This document shows positions 33,041 to 41,524 of a stretch of 45,399 bases of DNA, piece by piece. Numbering within the stretch: the first letter of the stretch is position 1; each line of letters starts with the position of its first letter. This DNA comes from a virus. The notes under the pieces are model-generated. The model was not told where the DNA came from. It made no database searches and was given only the letters and a program-made list of their open reading frames with translations. Where the stretch lies: positions 1-45,399 of the IMG/VR virus record IMGVR_UViG_3300046718_000391; one strand, given 5' to 3'. A program made the translations under genes and the position numbers.

Positions 33041-33850
33041 ATGGACAACGCTACACAAACAAAGTTTGAGGCGGCCTTTGGTCCCGAAACGATTGGGGTG
33101 GAGGATTTGGCAATCGTATGGCGAGAAAGCGGCACCAAATATATTTACGAGAATTGCCTGTGTTACAAACGAGCAGCCAAGGTAATGATAGTTGAGCGCG
33201 CAAAAGACCTGTTTGCCGGGTCTTGGACCGCATTTAACCGATTTCCAATATGTGTAGAGAAAACCGGCTTACATCACTGGGGTAATCCCAATGCTTGCTA
33301 CCCTCAAATATGCTTGCCGGTGCGGTGGCGGACGAATTGGCGATATGCTGACTCGCTGGCTTTCGATGAGCGGCATGGGTGCTGGCTCCATGGGAGATAT
33401 AATGAAGAAGGCGAACTGCAAATTAACGTTTCTAGCGAGAACGTTGCTAGCATTGTGAACAGGCAGATGGAGCGCGACGGGGCTTGGTTCATGCTCCACT
33501 ACAAGCGTGCGTGGGTCCCAGACACGCGAGATCTGCGGTGGTTTGCGGCTGCGTTCAAGGAAGCGCGTCAAGAGAGCTACTACATTAGGCACTGCAAGCT
33601 GCGGGATTCAATTTGGCAGGCATTTGACAGGCAACGGCAAAAAGAAGAATTGGAGGACGCGGAGCAAAAGCGGTGGCGAGAAAGAATGCAGCGCTATAAC
33701 GAGAGGCACCGTAAGCAGGTGCAGGAGTGGGAGGCGCATCGGCGGCAAGTAAAACTTAACAAGATTCGGCGCACGAGGCTTAATAAGGTGCCACCATTAC
33801 TGAAACGCATCGCTGAAGCTGCCGCGCTCTCAAAAACTTTATGCAAATAA
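33041..33850 (+). CDS. Hypothetical protein of the TerL-portal accessory block
   Basis: 269 aa. Begins directly after the TerL stop with a purine-rich Shine-Dalgarno (GGGAGGGAG). N-terminal and middle parts are aromatic-rich (WRESGTKYIYENCLCYKR, VRWRTNWRYADSLAFDE), and the C-terminal 80 residues are a basic coiled-coil-like stretch (RWRERMQRYNERHRKQVQ). By eye its DNA is less GC-rich than its neighbours, hinting at separate acquisition. No family recognised. Overlaps the next gene by 10 bases. Confidence 0.55.
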   Translation: MDNATQTKFEAAFGPETIGVEDLAIVWRESGTKYIYENCLCYKRAAKVMIVERAKDLFAGSWTAFNRFPICVEKTGLHHWGNPNACYPQICLPVRWRTNWRYADSLAFDERHGCWLHGRYNEEGELQINVSSENVASIVNRQMERDGAWFMLHYKRAWVPDTRDLRWFAAAFKEARQESYYIRHCKLRDSIWQAFDRQRQKEELEDAEQKRWRERMQRYNERHRKQVQEWEAHRRQVKLNKIRRTRLNKVPPLLKRIAEAAALSKTLCK

Positions 33851-34422
33851 AACAAAACGATAACGATGAAACAGCCCAGTTTGTACAGCTTGTGATGAAG
33901 GGTATCCAATGCTGGATGGAAGCGGGGAAATTGGTCGCAAAGAAACTGAACGAAGATCCCGACTGGGCGGATCGCGTGCATGAGTTGCACCCGGAGATAA
34001 GCGTAGAAACCATCTATGCTTTTGACAAGGTGGGGCGAATGCAACTTCACCCGCAATTACTGCTAAGTGACTGCCCTGGACACGTGCAGTTGCGGCGCTT
34101 GAGTTACGATGCGCAACAGAAGTATCTAGGGGAGCCTGTCCCGTTGCTGGTGAGAACCGAGAGCGGGTGGGAAAGCTTAAACGTTGACGTGCGCAATCTA
34201 ACCACACTGCAAGCGGCGCAGGTGTTTGAGGGTAGCAAGGGAGTAAGAAGCGATGCGGCGCAACGTGCGTGGCTGGAATCCAGAGCGGTGAAGCACGGGG
34301 TGCCAGACTCACACGCGGGCCTGCCGTATCGAGTGGTGGGGCGAACGGTCGTGGTGGTGCAGCCGTGCAAACTGAAGGCGGGTGAGCTGGCGCGATTGCT
34401 GGCCGAAATGGAAAGTGCCTAA
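33841..34422 (+). CDS. Hypothetical protein
   Basis: 193 aa, mixed alpha/beta. N-terminal helical half (QLVMKGIQCWMEAGKLVAKK, then LHPEISVETIYAFDKVG), C-terminal part with helices (TLQAAQVFEGSKGVRS) and a beta ending (PYRVVGRTVVVVQP). No family recognised. Starts within the last codons of the preceding gene. Confidence 0.55.
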   Translation: MQIKQNDNDETAQFVQLVMKGIQCWMEAGKLVAKKLNEDPDWADRVHELHPEISVETIYAFDKVGRMQLHPQLLLSDCPGHVQLRRLSYDAQQKYLGEPVPLLVRTESGWESLNVDVRNLTTLQAAQVFEGSKGVRSDAAQRAWLESRAVKHGVPDSHAGLPYRVVGRTVVVVQPCKLKAGELARLLAEMESA

Positions 34423-34427
34423 GTGTT

Positions 34428-34592
34428 ATGAAAAAGAAAAAACGCAAATCGGAGTCGGAGCTAGAGAAGCTTCAGGCGGTGATTAAGGACTTGGAAGAGC
34501 TGCAACAGCGGCTTTGCTATGACGCAACGGTGATACTGGTTATCGGGCGGATGAAGGGGCTGATAATGGAGGTAATGAAGGTGCTGCGATGA
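34428..34592 (+). CDS. Basic coiled-coil micropeptide
   Basis: 54 aa: a Lys-rich start (MKKKKRKSESELEKLQAV), a heptad-like Leu/Ile pattern and a hydrophobic second half (ATVILVIGRMKGLIMEV). Its TGA overlaps the ATG of the lipoprotein gene (34589-34592), so the two may be co-expressed. The hydrophobic part might sit at the membrane. Unrecognised. Confidence 0.5.
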   Translation: MKKKKRKSESELEKLQAVIKDLEELQQRLCYDATVILVIGRMKGLIMEVMKVLR

Positions 34593-34999
34593 AAGCAAAG
34601 GCAAAAGCGGCAACAGTTTTAGGGATTGCGGTAGTGGCACTATCAGTAGGTGGATGCTTGGCGCACAAGCACAAGTTGAAGCTGGTGCCGCTGCCGCCCC
34701 TGCCGTGGAACAGGAAGGCGCTCGCGCCGGAAGGGCCTGCGGTGCCGGAAACGGTGCGCCCATTGGTGGTAATTGCGCCCGGGCTCACCAACGTCCTGTT
34801 GAGATGGGAAAATGTGCCCTGGCCATGGGCGGCAGGCTGGCGAACGCGAATTGATGGGACGACGAACCTAACTGACTACTACGAAATAACGAACGTGCCG
34901 TATGTGACGAACGGCACGGCTATCCTCAGTAACCGCCCGGCAAAGATAGAGTTCTACCGGGTGCGAAATGGGCTGCTGATGGAGAAGGAATGGGAATAA
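34589..34999 (+). CDS. Secreted lipoprotein with a Verrucomicrobiota-type C-terminal signature
   Basis: 136 aa. Signal peptide of type II: basic N-terminus, hydrophobic core 9-20, lipobox VGGC with Cys 23. The C-terminal half has GTTNLTDYYEITNVPYV, then TNGTAILSNRPA and IEFYRVRNG. That string (trial-text N-L-x-x-Y/W, a repeated T-N-V/G, then a FYRVR ending) is one I know from many secreted proteins of Verrucomicrobiota, especially Pedosphaera relatives. A phage gene with it suggests acquisition from such a host and a surface role in the lysogen or in lysis. Lipidation is strongly indicated; function is unknown. Confidence 0.6.
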   Translation: MKAKAKAATVLGIAVVALSVGGCLAHKHKLKLVPLPPLPWNRKALAPEGPAVPETVRPLVVIAPGLTNVLLRWENVPWPWAAGWRTRIDGTTNLTDYYEITNVPYVTNGTAILSNRPAKIEFYRVRNGLLMEKEWE

Positions 35000-35002
35000 G
35001 GT

Positions 35003-35329
35003 ATGGGCAAAAAACAGCGTATGTGGGCCAAGAAAGCGCGAGCCAAGCTAATGCTTGAACTGGGCAGCGCATGTGCTGAGTGCGGGGTAACGGGGATGGA
35101 GCTGGAAATGCGCCCGCCCAACGGCAAGCAGATCATCCTTGAGTTTGACTGCATCGAGGGGCGGGGCGATGACCATCACCGGGGCAACGCGGAGGCCCGA
35201 ATGATTTTCTACCGCAAAGAGCACAGCCAAAAAAACATTCAGATTCTCTGCACCACGTGCAACGCTCGCAAGGGGCTGGCGGTAGAGAGGCGAGCGCAGA
35301 ACGGAGCTTATGAACAAGAACCATTCTGA
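35003..35329 (+). CDS. HNH-type endonuclease-like protein
   Basis: 108 aa. Zinc knuckles CAECG (near residue 24) and CTTCNARK (near residue 89) bracket the putative HNH core, with DDHHRGNAEARMIFYRKEH and NIQILCTTC. HNH proteins next to terminase and portal genes are often needed for packaging cleavage, which makes this a plausible terminase partner rather than a homing nuclease. The catalytic His is likely in the DDHHRG motif. Overlaps the next gene by 20 bases. Confidence 0.65.
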   Translation: MGKKQRMWAKKARAKLMLELGSACAECGVTGMELEMRPPNGKQIILEFDCIEGRGDDHHRGNAEARMIFYRKEHSQKNIQILCTTCNARKGLAVERRAQNGAYEQEPF

Positions 35330-35495
35330 AGGGATTTGCGGCAAGTGCGGTGACCCGATGCAGTTGACCCTGGACGGCAATTGGATTTGCGAGAAATGCG
35401 AAAGGCCAAAACATGAGTCCACAAACGAAGAGAAAATTCACGATGGCGCTAAGCCGGTATATGAGGGCACGCAAGGATTACTGGGAGAGCAGTAG
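35310..35495 (+). CDS. Zinc-ribbon micropeptide
   Basis: 61 aa. A textbook small ribbon, CGKCGDPMQLTLDGNWICEK with C after (two CxxC knuckles separated by a beta hairpin; residues about 10-30). The tail after residue 35 overlaps the next gene by 83 bases. It starts inside the HNH gene end, coupled. Function unknown; ribbons like this often bind DNA or partner nucleases. Confidence 0.6.
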   Translation: MNKNHSEGICGKCGDPMQLTLDGNWICEKCERPKHESTNEEKIHDGAKPVYEGTQGLLGEQ

Positions 35496-35643
35496 CTTTA
35501 CCCCTGTCACAGACTGGGGCAGGCGAAGGGAAGAAAGGCGACTGCGCGCGCAGGACCGGGCGCGGGAATACTTGTATGCCGTGGTAGAGCAAATCGAGGA
35601 AAAGGCAAAGCAGACTGTAAATGACCCGAACCCAATTCGATAA
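35413..35643 (+). CDS. Small basic helical protein
   Basis: 76 aa, Arg/Lys-rich and helical (SRYMRARKDYWESSSF, then RRREERRLRAQDRAREYLY). Overlaps the ribbon gene by 83 bases and the HTH gene by 23. Charged small proteins at this position may bind DNA during packaging; no family recognised. Confidence 0.5.
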   Translation: MSPQTKRKFTMALSRYMRARKDYWESSSFTPVTDWGRRREERRLRAQDRAREYLYAVVEQIEEKAKQTVNDPNPIR

Positions 35644-35824
35644 CCTGCCGCTGCTGCTAAGCCCGGGCCAAGCGGCGCGGGTCATTCAGTGCAACCGCGA
35701 GACGCTGCGGATTCTGCGGGAGCAGAACCCGACGATAGCGGTGCGCCTGAAGGGGATGAAGCATCCGAGGTATCTGAAGTTTAAGCTGGCGGAAATCGCC
35801 GGAATCGACGTAAGTAGCCATTAG
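35621..35824 (+). CDS. HTH_17-like small DNA-binding protein
   Basis: 67 aa. LLLSPGQAARVIQCNRETLR, then ILREQNPTIAVRLKG and HPRYLKFKLAEIAGI matches the MerR/excisionase-type winged HTH in which the second part contacts the minor groove. Located directly before the portal gene, it could be the small terminase-like recogniser or a regulator of head genes; its use as an excisionase is less likely given its distance from attP. Confidence 0.6.
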   Translation: MTRTQFDNLPLLLSPGQAARVIQCNRETLRILREQNPTIAVRLKGMKHPRYLKFKLAEIAGIDVSSH

Positions 35825-35872
35825 CTACCGAGTCCGCCCAAAACTTGAAATCAGAGTGATGGACTGGACCCA

Positions 35873-38185
35873 ATGGAAGATAAACTGGTTTATGCGACAA
35901 AAGAGCCGCAAATCGAGGAACTAATCAGCGACTTTCGGAACTGCTCGCCGTGGTCTGACGGCAATTGGAACCGGATCAGCGACAATGAATCTATTCGCTT
36001 CACGCGCTGGCCTGACCAATACCCTGACGGCAAAAAGCACGACACGCAAAACAAGCTGGCTTTCCCTTTCGACGGGGCCAGCGATACGCGACTGCCAACA
36101 GCAGACGCAATCATCAACGAGAATGTGGCGGTGTGCTGCGCGGCGTTCTGGCGGGCGATGATTCGGCCTAAAGCGGGGATGACTGAGGGCGCAAGCTACG
36201 CGGTGAAGCTGGCTGATTATTTCCTGAACACGGTGCTTTATCATGAGCTGGTGCGGGAAGTGGAGCTAAGCGAACAGTATCGGCAAACGCTTGGATGGGT
36301 GGCGCTGCACCCCACGTGGAAGGTGGATATAACGATGCGGCGCATTTGTGTGCGGGTGCAAGATATCGTGGCGGCGGCGCAGCAGGGCGGGGATCCGAAT
36401 TCGGAAATCGCGTTGCTGGCGCAATCCATCCAAGACCCGCTACAGGATGAGGACAGCGCGGCTTTGCTGGAAGAGGGTTTCGACGCTTACGCCAAGCAGC
36501 AGCTCTCTGAAGTGCTGGAAGATGACGTGAAGATCCCCACGATAAAGAAAACGACGCTGTTGAAAGCGGTGCGCGAGCTGCGGGAGGATGGCGAAACGTA
36601 TCTGCCAATTCCATCGGTCACGCGCAATCAACCGCAGATCATCGCGCTCAAACCGTGGGACGAAATCTTCCTGCCGAACAGCACGACAGATATCCAGCTC
36701 GCGGCGCGGGTCTATCGCCGGGTGTGGATGAACGAAGTGGAATTGCGAAGCATGATTCTAACCCGGGGCTGGAATGAAGAGTGGGTAGAACAGGCCTTGC
36801 GCCACAAGGGACAGTTCACGACCTGGACAACGGATCCGAGTTCCGCAACGGCACCACCGCAGTATATGACGGATGCCATGGCAAGCAGTGGAACGCCGAT
36901 GGCAGTAAGCCCGGTGCGCAATAACAGCAATCTAGTGGAAGTCATCTACGCGGTGAGCCGCCAGCTCGACGATGACAATGTGCCGGGGATTTACATGACG
37001 GTGATGCACGCGAGCGTAACAACGGGCCAAGGAGGCAAGCCGCTTTACGGAGAACATACCTTGCTCGAAACGACTCGCGGCGAAGTGCCTTACGTAACTG
37101 GCCAGCGGGAAAATTGGAGCCGCAACGTAACGATGAGCCGGGGGGTGCCGCAGGTGGCGGCGACGTGGCAACGTGAATTAAAGGTGCAGCGTGACGCGCT
37201 GGTAGACCATACGAGCATCGGGGTAACGCCGCCCGTGCTGGTGCCCAAGGGTGCGCAGCAAACGCGCATGAAGTTTGGACCGGCTGTGCAGAACGAAGTG
37301 ACGGCGGGCCGGGAACCGAAGTTCATGGAAGTGCCGGGACACAACGCGCCTTTAGCGGTGGAGCTGGCGCAGCTTGTAGAGAGGGACGTTGACAATTACT
37401 TCGGGCGAATGTCTGAGGATGTGCCGCCACAACGGGTGCAAGCCAAGCAAGCGATGTTGGTGCAACCGTTCCTGCTCATGTGGTCAAAGGCAATTCAGCA
37501 GATGCTCGACCTCGCACAGATTTACATGGACGACGCGGAATTCGCGATGGTGACGGGTGCGCCGCAGGGCTGGCTGGAAGCGCACCGAAACAAACTCGGA
37601 ATGCTGGCGGTGCAATTGGAATTCGACGTGCGGGAGCTGGATCAGCAATACGTGATGCAGCAGCTCGACACGATTAATAAGACGGTGCTGCCGGGCGATG
37701 TGGCGGGTGTGATTGACCGGGCCAAGGTGACCGCGTTCCAATTGCGGGCGATTAACCCCGCGCTGGCCCGCGAGCTGGTGGCGGACCAGCAGGCGGCTTC
37801 GCAACAAATCTTCAGGGACGTGCAAAGGGATATCGCGATGATGTTCCTAGGCAACGAGGCCGAGTATGTGGAATCGGATCCGACAGCTCAAACGAAGCTG
37901 CAATTCGCGAGTCAAATCTTGCAGTCAAACCCGAACTATCAAGCCGCGATGCAGAACGGCGGGCGGTTCGCTCAGCTAATGAAAAAATGGATCATGAACC
38001 TACAGTTCAGCATCACCGAAGAGCAGAACAAGAAGATCGGCGCTATCGGGGTAAAGCCCGAGGGGACAATGAAACCGGGCGAGCTGCCGAGCGGGATGGG
38101 CGGAATGGGGCCGGGCCGGATGGGCAGCATGGGCAGCAACGGCAACGGAGGACCGCCCGGGGGCATGCAAGGGCAACTGTCATAG
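35873..38185 (+). CDS. Portal protein
   Basis: 770 aa. Placed between TerL/HNH and scaffold/capsid, and of the right size for podovirus portals (P22 gp1 is 725 aa). Sequence supports: LPTADAIINENVAVCCAAFW near the N-terminus, the long central beta/alpha part, the helical stretch around KQAMLVQPFLLMWSKAIQQM, and a disordered Gly/Met-rich C-terminus (GMGGMGPGRMGSMGSNG). Forms the dodecameric ring at the vertex through which DNA enters and leaves. The identification is by context and general pattern, not by a short diagnostic motif. Confidence 0.8.
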   Translation: MEDKLVYATKEPQIEELISDFRNCSPWSDGNWNRISDNESIRFTRWPDQYPDGKKHDTQNKLAFPFDGASDTRLPTADAIINENVAVCCAAFWRAMIRPKAGMTEGASYAVKLADYFLNTVLYHELVREVELSEQYRQTLGWVALHPTWKVDITMRRICVRVQDIVAAAQQGGDPNSEIALLAQSIQDPLQDEDSAALLEEGFDAYAKQQLSEVLEDDVKIPTIKKTTLLKAVRELREDGETYLPIPSVTRNQPQIIALKPWDEIFLPNSTTDIQLAARVYRRVWMNEVELRSMILTRGWNEEWVEQALRHKGQFTTWTTDPSSATAPPQYMTDAMASSGTPMAVSPVRNNSNLVEVIYAVSRQLDDDNVPGIYMTVMHASVTTGQGGKPLYGEHTLLETTRGEVPYVTGQRENWSRNVTMSRGVPQVAATWQRELKVQRDALVDHTSIGVTPPVLVPKGAQQTRMKFGPAVQNEVTAGREPKFMEVPGHNAPLAVELAQLVERDVDNYFGRMSEDVPPQRVQAKQAMLVQPFLLMWSKAIQQMLDLAQIYMDDAEFAMVTGAPQGWLEAHRNKLGMLAVQLEFDVRELDQQYVMQQLDTINKTVLPGDVAGVIDRAKVTAFQLRAINPALARELVADQQAASQQIFRDVQRDIAMMFLGNEAEYVESDPTAQTKLQFASQILQSNPNYQAAMQNGGRFAQLMKKWIMNLQFSITEEQNKKIGAIGVKPEGTMKPGELPSGMGGMGPGRMGSMGSNGNGGPPGGMQGQLS

Positions 38186-38250
38186 CGCAGCCCGAAAAGC
38201 TGTGGGACTGGGAAGATATGAACAAAAACCTTTACCTAGGGTTCTGACAA

Positions 38251-38493
38251 ATGACTGACGAACAACTGAAGCAAGCAAAGGTGGTGGCGGCGCTGCAAGC
38301 AACGTCACCGGATAATCCACAATGGCAAGCGGTGCATGCGCTGCTCGATGAAACTATCGAGCTGGAATTGGAGGCGGCGCTGCTGCCGGGTGTAAGTGAT
38401 GCCGGGCGGCATTACAACGCAGGCCGGGCAGCTGCGGCAAAGGATTTCAAGGAGGTGCTGTTGCGGGCCTGGGTGAACGCCCAAGAGCCGTAA
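38251..38493 (+). CDS. Conserved small head-region protein
   Basis: 80 aa, helical and acidic (DEQLKQAKVVAALQATSPDN, then LLDETIELELEAALLPGVSD, AGRHYNAGRAAAAKDF). The final RxAAAxDF pattern is one I associate with small conserved proteins encoded between portal and capsid genes. Role unknown. Followed by two hairpins, so transcription probably slows or ends here. Confidence 0.65.
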   Translation: MTDEQLKQAKVVAALQATSPDNPQWQAVHALLDETIELELEAALLPGVSDAGRHYNAGRAAAAKDFKEVLLRAWVNAQEP

Positions 38494-38511
38494 CAAACCG
38501 ATAAAGAACAA

Positions 38512-38538
38512 ACCTAAAGGCCAACGCATCCTTTAGGT
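38512..38538 (+). other. Hairpin
   Basis: ACCTAAAGG at 38512-38520 pairs with CCTTTAGGT at 38530-38538 (9 bp, 9-base loop). It immediately precedes a stronger terminator-like hairpin and could be part of the same RNA element. Confidence 0.5.
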
Positions 38539-38556
38539 GCCGCAGTGTCCAGAAAG

Positions 38557-38590
38557 GGGCGCATCAGAAATGATGCGCCCTATTTCATTT
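38557..38590 (+). terminator. Intrinsic terminator or RNA-stabilising hairpin with GAAA tetraloop
   Basis: A perfect 10-bp stem, GGGCGCATCA at 38557-38566 with TGATGCGCCC at 38571-38580, closes a GAAA tetraloop and is followed by TATTTCATTT. The T-tract is interrupted, so termination may be partial, letting scaffold and capsid levels be set separately. Confidence 0.7.
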
Positions 38591-38813
38591 CCCTGAATCG
38601 AAGTAATAACGCCTGAAAGTGGCGGAAAGCGCCGGAACTGTGAGGCGGGCTATTCCAATCCGCGCACGGAAGGAGGACAACGGCACCCATGGCGTGAGCT
38701 TTCTGATTTCACTTGCGCCACGGGTGGATTGCATACGAGGCGGGGTAGCCTTCCGGCTATTCCCGCCAAGTTCCCCCAAAACTGAAGTCTGGCTCCTACT
38801 TGCAGGATAAAGC
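38591..38813 (+). promoter_or_regulatory. Gene-free spacer upstream of scaffold/capsid, with stable hairpin at 38739-38767
   Basis: Together with the hairpins above this makes a 320-bp interval without a credible gene. A long dyad at 38739-38767 (GGCGGG pairs with CCCGCC, then a G-T pair and one bulge, then TAGCC/GGCTA around a TTCC loop) has no T-run, so it is not a terminator. It lies about 45 bp before the scaffold ATG. A promoter or an RNA leader for the capsid genes is plausible; no consensus promoter was found. Confidence 0.45.
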
Positions 38814-39914
38814 ATGAACGCGGAACACGCCGCAGCGGGGACCTTGGATAACCCCGAAGCAAAAACCATGGACAAAGAAGCGCCAGAGGCGGAAGCGCCA
38901 ATGACGCGAGCAGGCCTCACGGCTGACTTAGCCAAAGCGCTAGGCGGCGCGGAAGAGGAAGAACATCCAACCCCTGAAAAGACTGCTGGCGATGAAACGC
39001 CAGAACCTTCACGCGAAAACGAACAGGAGCGCGAAGGAGCTGCCGGGGGCGAGGATAAACCGGAACCGGGTGAAGAGGCCGAGCCAACGCCTGCCGAAAA
39101 GCAGCAATGGCCGGAATCTTACCGGAGCCGAATTGACAAGATCACACAGCAAAGGGGCGAGCTAAGGGAGCGCGTGGACGCGCTGGAACAGGAACGCAAC
39201 GAGCTGAATACGCAGGTTGAATCGCTGAGGAAACAAACGGAAGCGGGCACTGGCACTGCTACGCCCGAGGATCCGCTTGGGTTCATCAGGAGCACCAAAG
39301 ACCTAAGGGAATTCGAGGGGAAGCTCAAGGTGGCGACACGGGACATTGAGGACTTTCTCGATGACGCATTGCCTACCGAGAAGGAAGAGGCCTTTAAGAA
39401 GTGGGCTCAGAGCCAAGGCGCGTTTGACCCCGAAACGGGTGAATACGACAGCAAGAAACTCAAGTTCCTAAAAAGGACGGGAGAGGATTTGCTGAAGGAT
39501 TCAGTTCCGCACCGGGCCGAATTCATTCGCGCAGAGGCCGAGAATTCAACCTTGGCCGAGCAGCGTTTCCCATGGCTGAAGAATCAGCAGAGTGCGGAAT
39601 ACAAACAGTTCCAAAGAGTGTTGGAAACACTGCCCGAGGTTCGCCGGTTACCAAACTGGAAGGGTGTAGCGGCAATCTTCGTTCGCGGCCTACAGGCTGT
39701 GAACGCGGACAAGGAAGCGGCGGCGAAAAACGGGAACGGCAAGGCCAGACCGGCTGCGCCGAGACTGCCCGGCGCTGCCTCAGCGGTGCCAGCTCGCCAG
39801 TCAAGCACTGGCGGTGATCAGCAAGTCAATTCGCTTCGCGAGAAAGCGCTCAGAAGCGGGAATCCGAAAGATTACGCCTCGATGCTCGCGGCGCAGATAG
39901 CAACGGCAGTGTAG
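38814..39914 (+). CDS. Scaffolding protein
   Basis: 366 aa directly upstream of the capsid gene. The first 110 residues are acidic and disordered (many EE/EP units), followed by a coiled coil (QQRGELRERVDALEQERNEL, then NTQVESLRKQ). The middle is helical, the end is Ala-rich and basic (KNGNGKARPAAPRLPG). This acidic, coiled-coil layout and the position fit a scaffold that guides procapsid assembly. No protease domain is visible, so it is likely recycled or expelled rather than cleaved by itself. Confidence 0.8.
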   Translation: MNAEHAAAGTLDNPEAKTMDKEAPEAEAPMTRAGLTADLAKALGGAEEEEHPTPEKTAGDETPEPSRENEQEREGAAGGEDKPEPGEEAEPTPAEKQQWPESYRSRIDKITQQRGELRERVDALEQERNELNTQVESLRKQTEAGTGTATPEDPLGFIRSTKDLREFEGKLKVATRDIEDFLDDALPTEKEEAFKKWAQSQGAFDPETGEYDSKKLKFLKRTGEDLLKDSVPHRAEFIRAEAENSTLAEQRFPWLKNQQSAEYKQFQRVLETLPEVRRLPNWKGVAAIFVRGLQAVNADKEAAAKNGNGKARPAAPRLPGAASAVPARQSSTGGDQQVNSLREKALRSGNPKDYASMLAAQIATAV

Positions 39915-39954
39915 TCACGCCTGTTCACAAAATTGCAAGTGAACGGAGTTAATC

Positions 39955-40959
39955 ATGCTTACTTATGAAAATGTAGTTGGTAACCAAGAGGATTGGGCCA
40001 ATTACATCACCAACGTTGACATGCGGCAGACGCCATTTCTGGAATGGCTGACCGTGGGCGATAAGCCCGTAAATGTCATCTACAACTATCAGGCCGAGGC
40101 CTACGCTCCGCCCGAAGATAACAGCCATGTGGACGGCAAGCCCTGGACGGCATTCAAGAGCGCTCAGGAAGGTGTGGGCCAGCTCAAAGCGCTGGTGCAG
40201 TGGTTCGATAAGACCACTTCGATCAGCAAGCTCACACAGGACGTGACCAACAATGCGGCGCTGCCGGATTTGCTGGCGCACGATATCACCAAGCGGCTAA
40301 AGGAAATGTCCCGCGACATGGAAGCGGCGTTTCTGGATGACAACGACGGGCGCGAGGATAACAAGGTGGTGGGTTACAAATCCCGAGCCTTGGGTAGTTG
40401 GATTAACAACTCAGCGCAGGCGCTTTACCCGGTGCCAACGCCGTTTCTGACGCCGACATCGAACATTGACGCGACGGCCAGCGGCTCACTCACTGAAGAT
40501 ATTGTCCGCAACATCCTTGAAGGCATTGGCCGCACCAGCGGTAACAAAGAACCCATCACCCTGTTCTGCGGGCCGAAACTGAAACGGAAGTTTGCTGACT
40601 TCCAATTCTACGTCCCGAACCAAGCGGCAACCGGCACGTCTGGCGTGGTAGCCCGCATGGTGGACAACAAGGCGGATGACCGGAGCGTGACCTTGGCGGT
40701 GGATCAGTATCACGGGGATTATGGCCCGGTGGATATCATGATCGACTGGTTCTTAGTGGCGCTAACCGGAACGACGGTGGTGCAGAACTTTCGCGGGTAT
40801 TTCGTGCATCGCCCGATGTGGGAACTCCGGTGGAACCAAAAGCCGAAGGTCTATCGGCCTGAATTCAAGGGCGGCTCTTACGAGGCCGCGATGGATGCCA
40901 TTCTGATGCTGGTTTGCAAGAACCCGGCAGCGGAAGGCAAATATGCGCCGACGACCTAA
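39955..40959 (+). CDS. Major capsid protein, SU10/DUF5309-like
   Basis: 334 aa, preceded by a good ribosome-binding site (GGAG 8 bases before the ATG). The N-terminus (MLTYENVVGNQEDWANYITN, then QTPFLEWLTVGDK) and the central DITKRLKEMSRDMEAAFLDD match the SU10-type HK97-fold capsid family. The remaining parts (KLKRKFADFQFYVPN, and VDIMIDWFLVALTGTTVVQN) are consistent with the P- and A-domains. There is no large cleaved delta domain. It assembles the icosahedral shell. Strong by position and pattern. Confidence 0.85.
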   Translation: MLTYENVVGNQEDWANYITNVDMRQTPFLEWLTVGDKPVNVIYNYQAEAYAPPEDNSHVDGKPWTAFKSAQEGVGQLKALVQWFDKTTSISKLTQDVTNNAALPDLLAHDITKRLKEMSRDMEAAFLDDNDGREDNKVVGYKSRALGSWINNSAQALYPVPTPFLTPTSNIDATASGSLTEDIVRNILEGIGRTSGNKEPITLFCGPKLKRKFADFQFYVPNQAATGTSGVVARMVDNKADDRSVTLAVDQYHGDYGPVDIMIDWFLVALTGTTVVQNFRGYFVHRPMWELRWNQKPKVYRPEFKGGSYEAAMDAILMLVCKNPAAEGKYAPTT

Positions 40960-40977
40960 CCAGAAAGGAATAACAGA

Positions 40978-41469
40978 ATGAAAATTATTACTTTGACGGA
41001 CATTGAGCGCGAGGAGATGGAATTCACCCACAAGATCATTGTGACCTTTGCGGACATGGTGACGGCGGCGCTTACCCAAACGCTCAACATCTTTCCGAAA
41101 ACGGGCGTTCTATCGCCAACGCTAAACACGAATCTGGCCGTTAGGGGAGCGGCAGTGAGGATGATAACGCCCTTCACCGGGCCTGCCGTCACCTCGCTGA
41201 AGGTGGACGTGGGCGATAACATCACGGCGGGGCGCTTTATTGCCCTTGGCAGCACGGATTTGCTGACTGCTTTTGCAACAAACGCGACGCCGAATGTTCT
41301 TTGGCAGACGGGCTATCCCTACTCATTCAAGAACCTGAACGCGGACGGAGTTACCAATCTGACGCTCAAGTTTACCGCTGTGGGCGCGAATCTGAACGTG
41401 TTAACGACGGGCGAGGCTCATATCTACATTTGCATCAATGACCTAGCCGATCTGGATAAGGCCAAGTAA
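40978..41469 (+). CDS. Putative head decoration or head-completion protein
   Basis: 163 aa, 18 bp after the capsid stop, beta-rich (NIFPKTGVLSPTLNTNLAVR, then PFTGPAVTSLKVDVGDNITA, TLKFTAVGANLNVLTTGEAH). Proteins of this size and beta content directly after the capsid gene are frequently decoration proteins. It is followed by a strong terminator. No specific family is recognised. Confidence 0.6.
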   Translation: MKIITLTDIEREEMEFTHKIIVTFADMVTAALTQTLNIFPKTGVLSPTLNTNLAVRGAAVRMITPFTGPAVTSLKVDVGDNITAGRFIALGSTDLLTAFATNATPNVLWQTGYPYSFKNLNADGVTNLTLKFTAVGANLNVLTTGEAHIYICINDLADLDKAK

Positions 41470-41486
41470 AGCTTCCGTGGACCCAA

Positions 41487-41524
41487 GGGCGGGGCCGAGC
41501 CAATACGGTCCCGCCCGTTTCTCC
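41487..41524 (+). terminator. Intrinsic terminator after head genes
   Basis: A 10-bp GC-rich stem (41487-41496 with 41507-41516, one G-T pair, loop of 10 bases) followed by GTTTCTCC. It ends the scaffold-capsid-decoration unit just before the tRNA gene. Confidence 0.8.

Noticed and set aside
38619-38810. 63-codon frame before the scaffold gene
   Set aside because: No ribosome-binding site, odd composition and it spans a stable hairpin, so I treat the region as non-coding.
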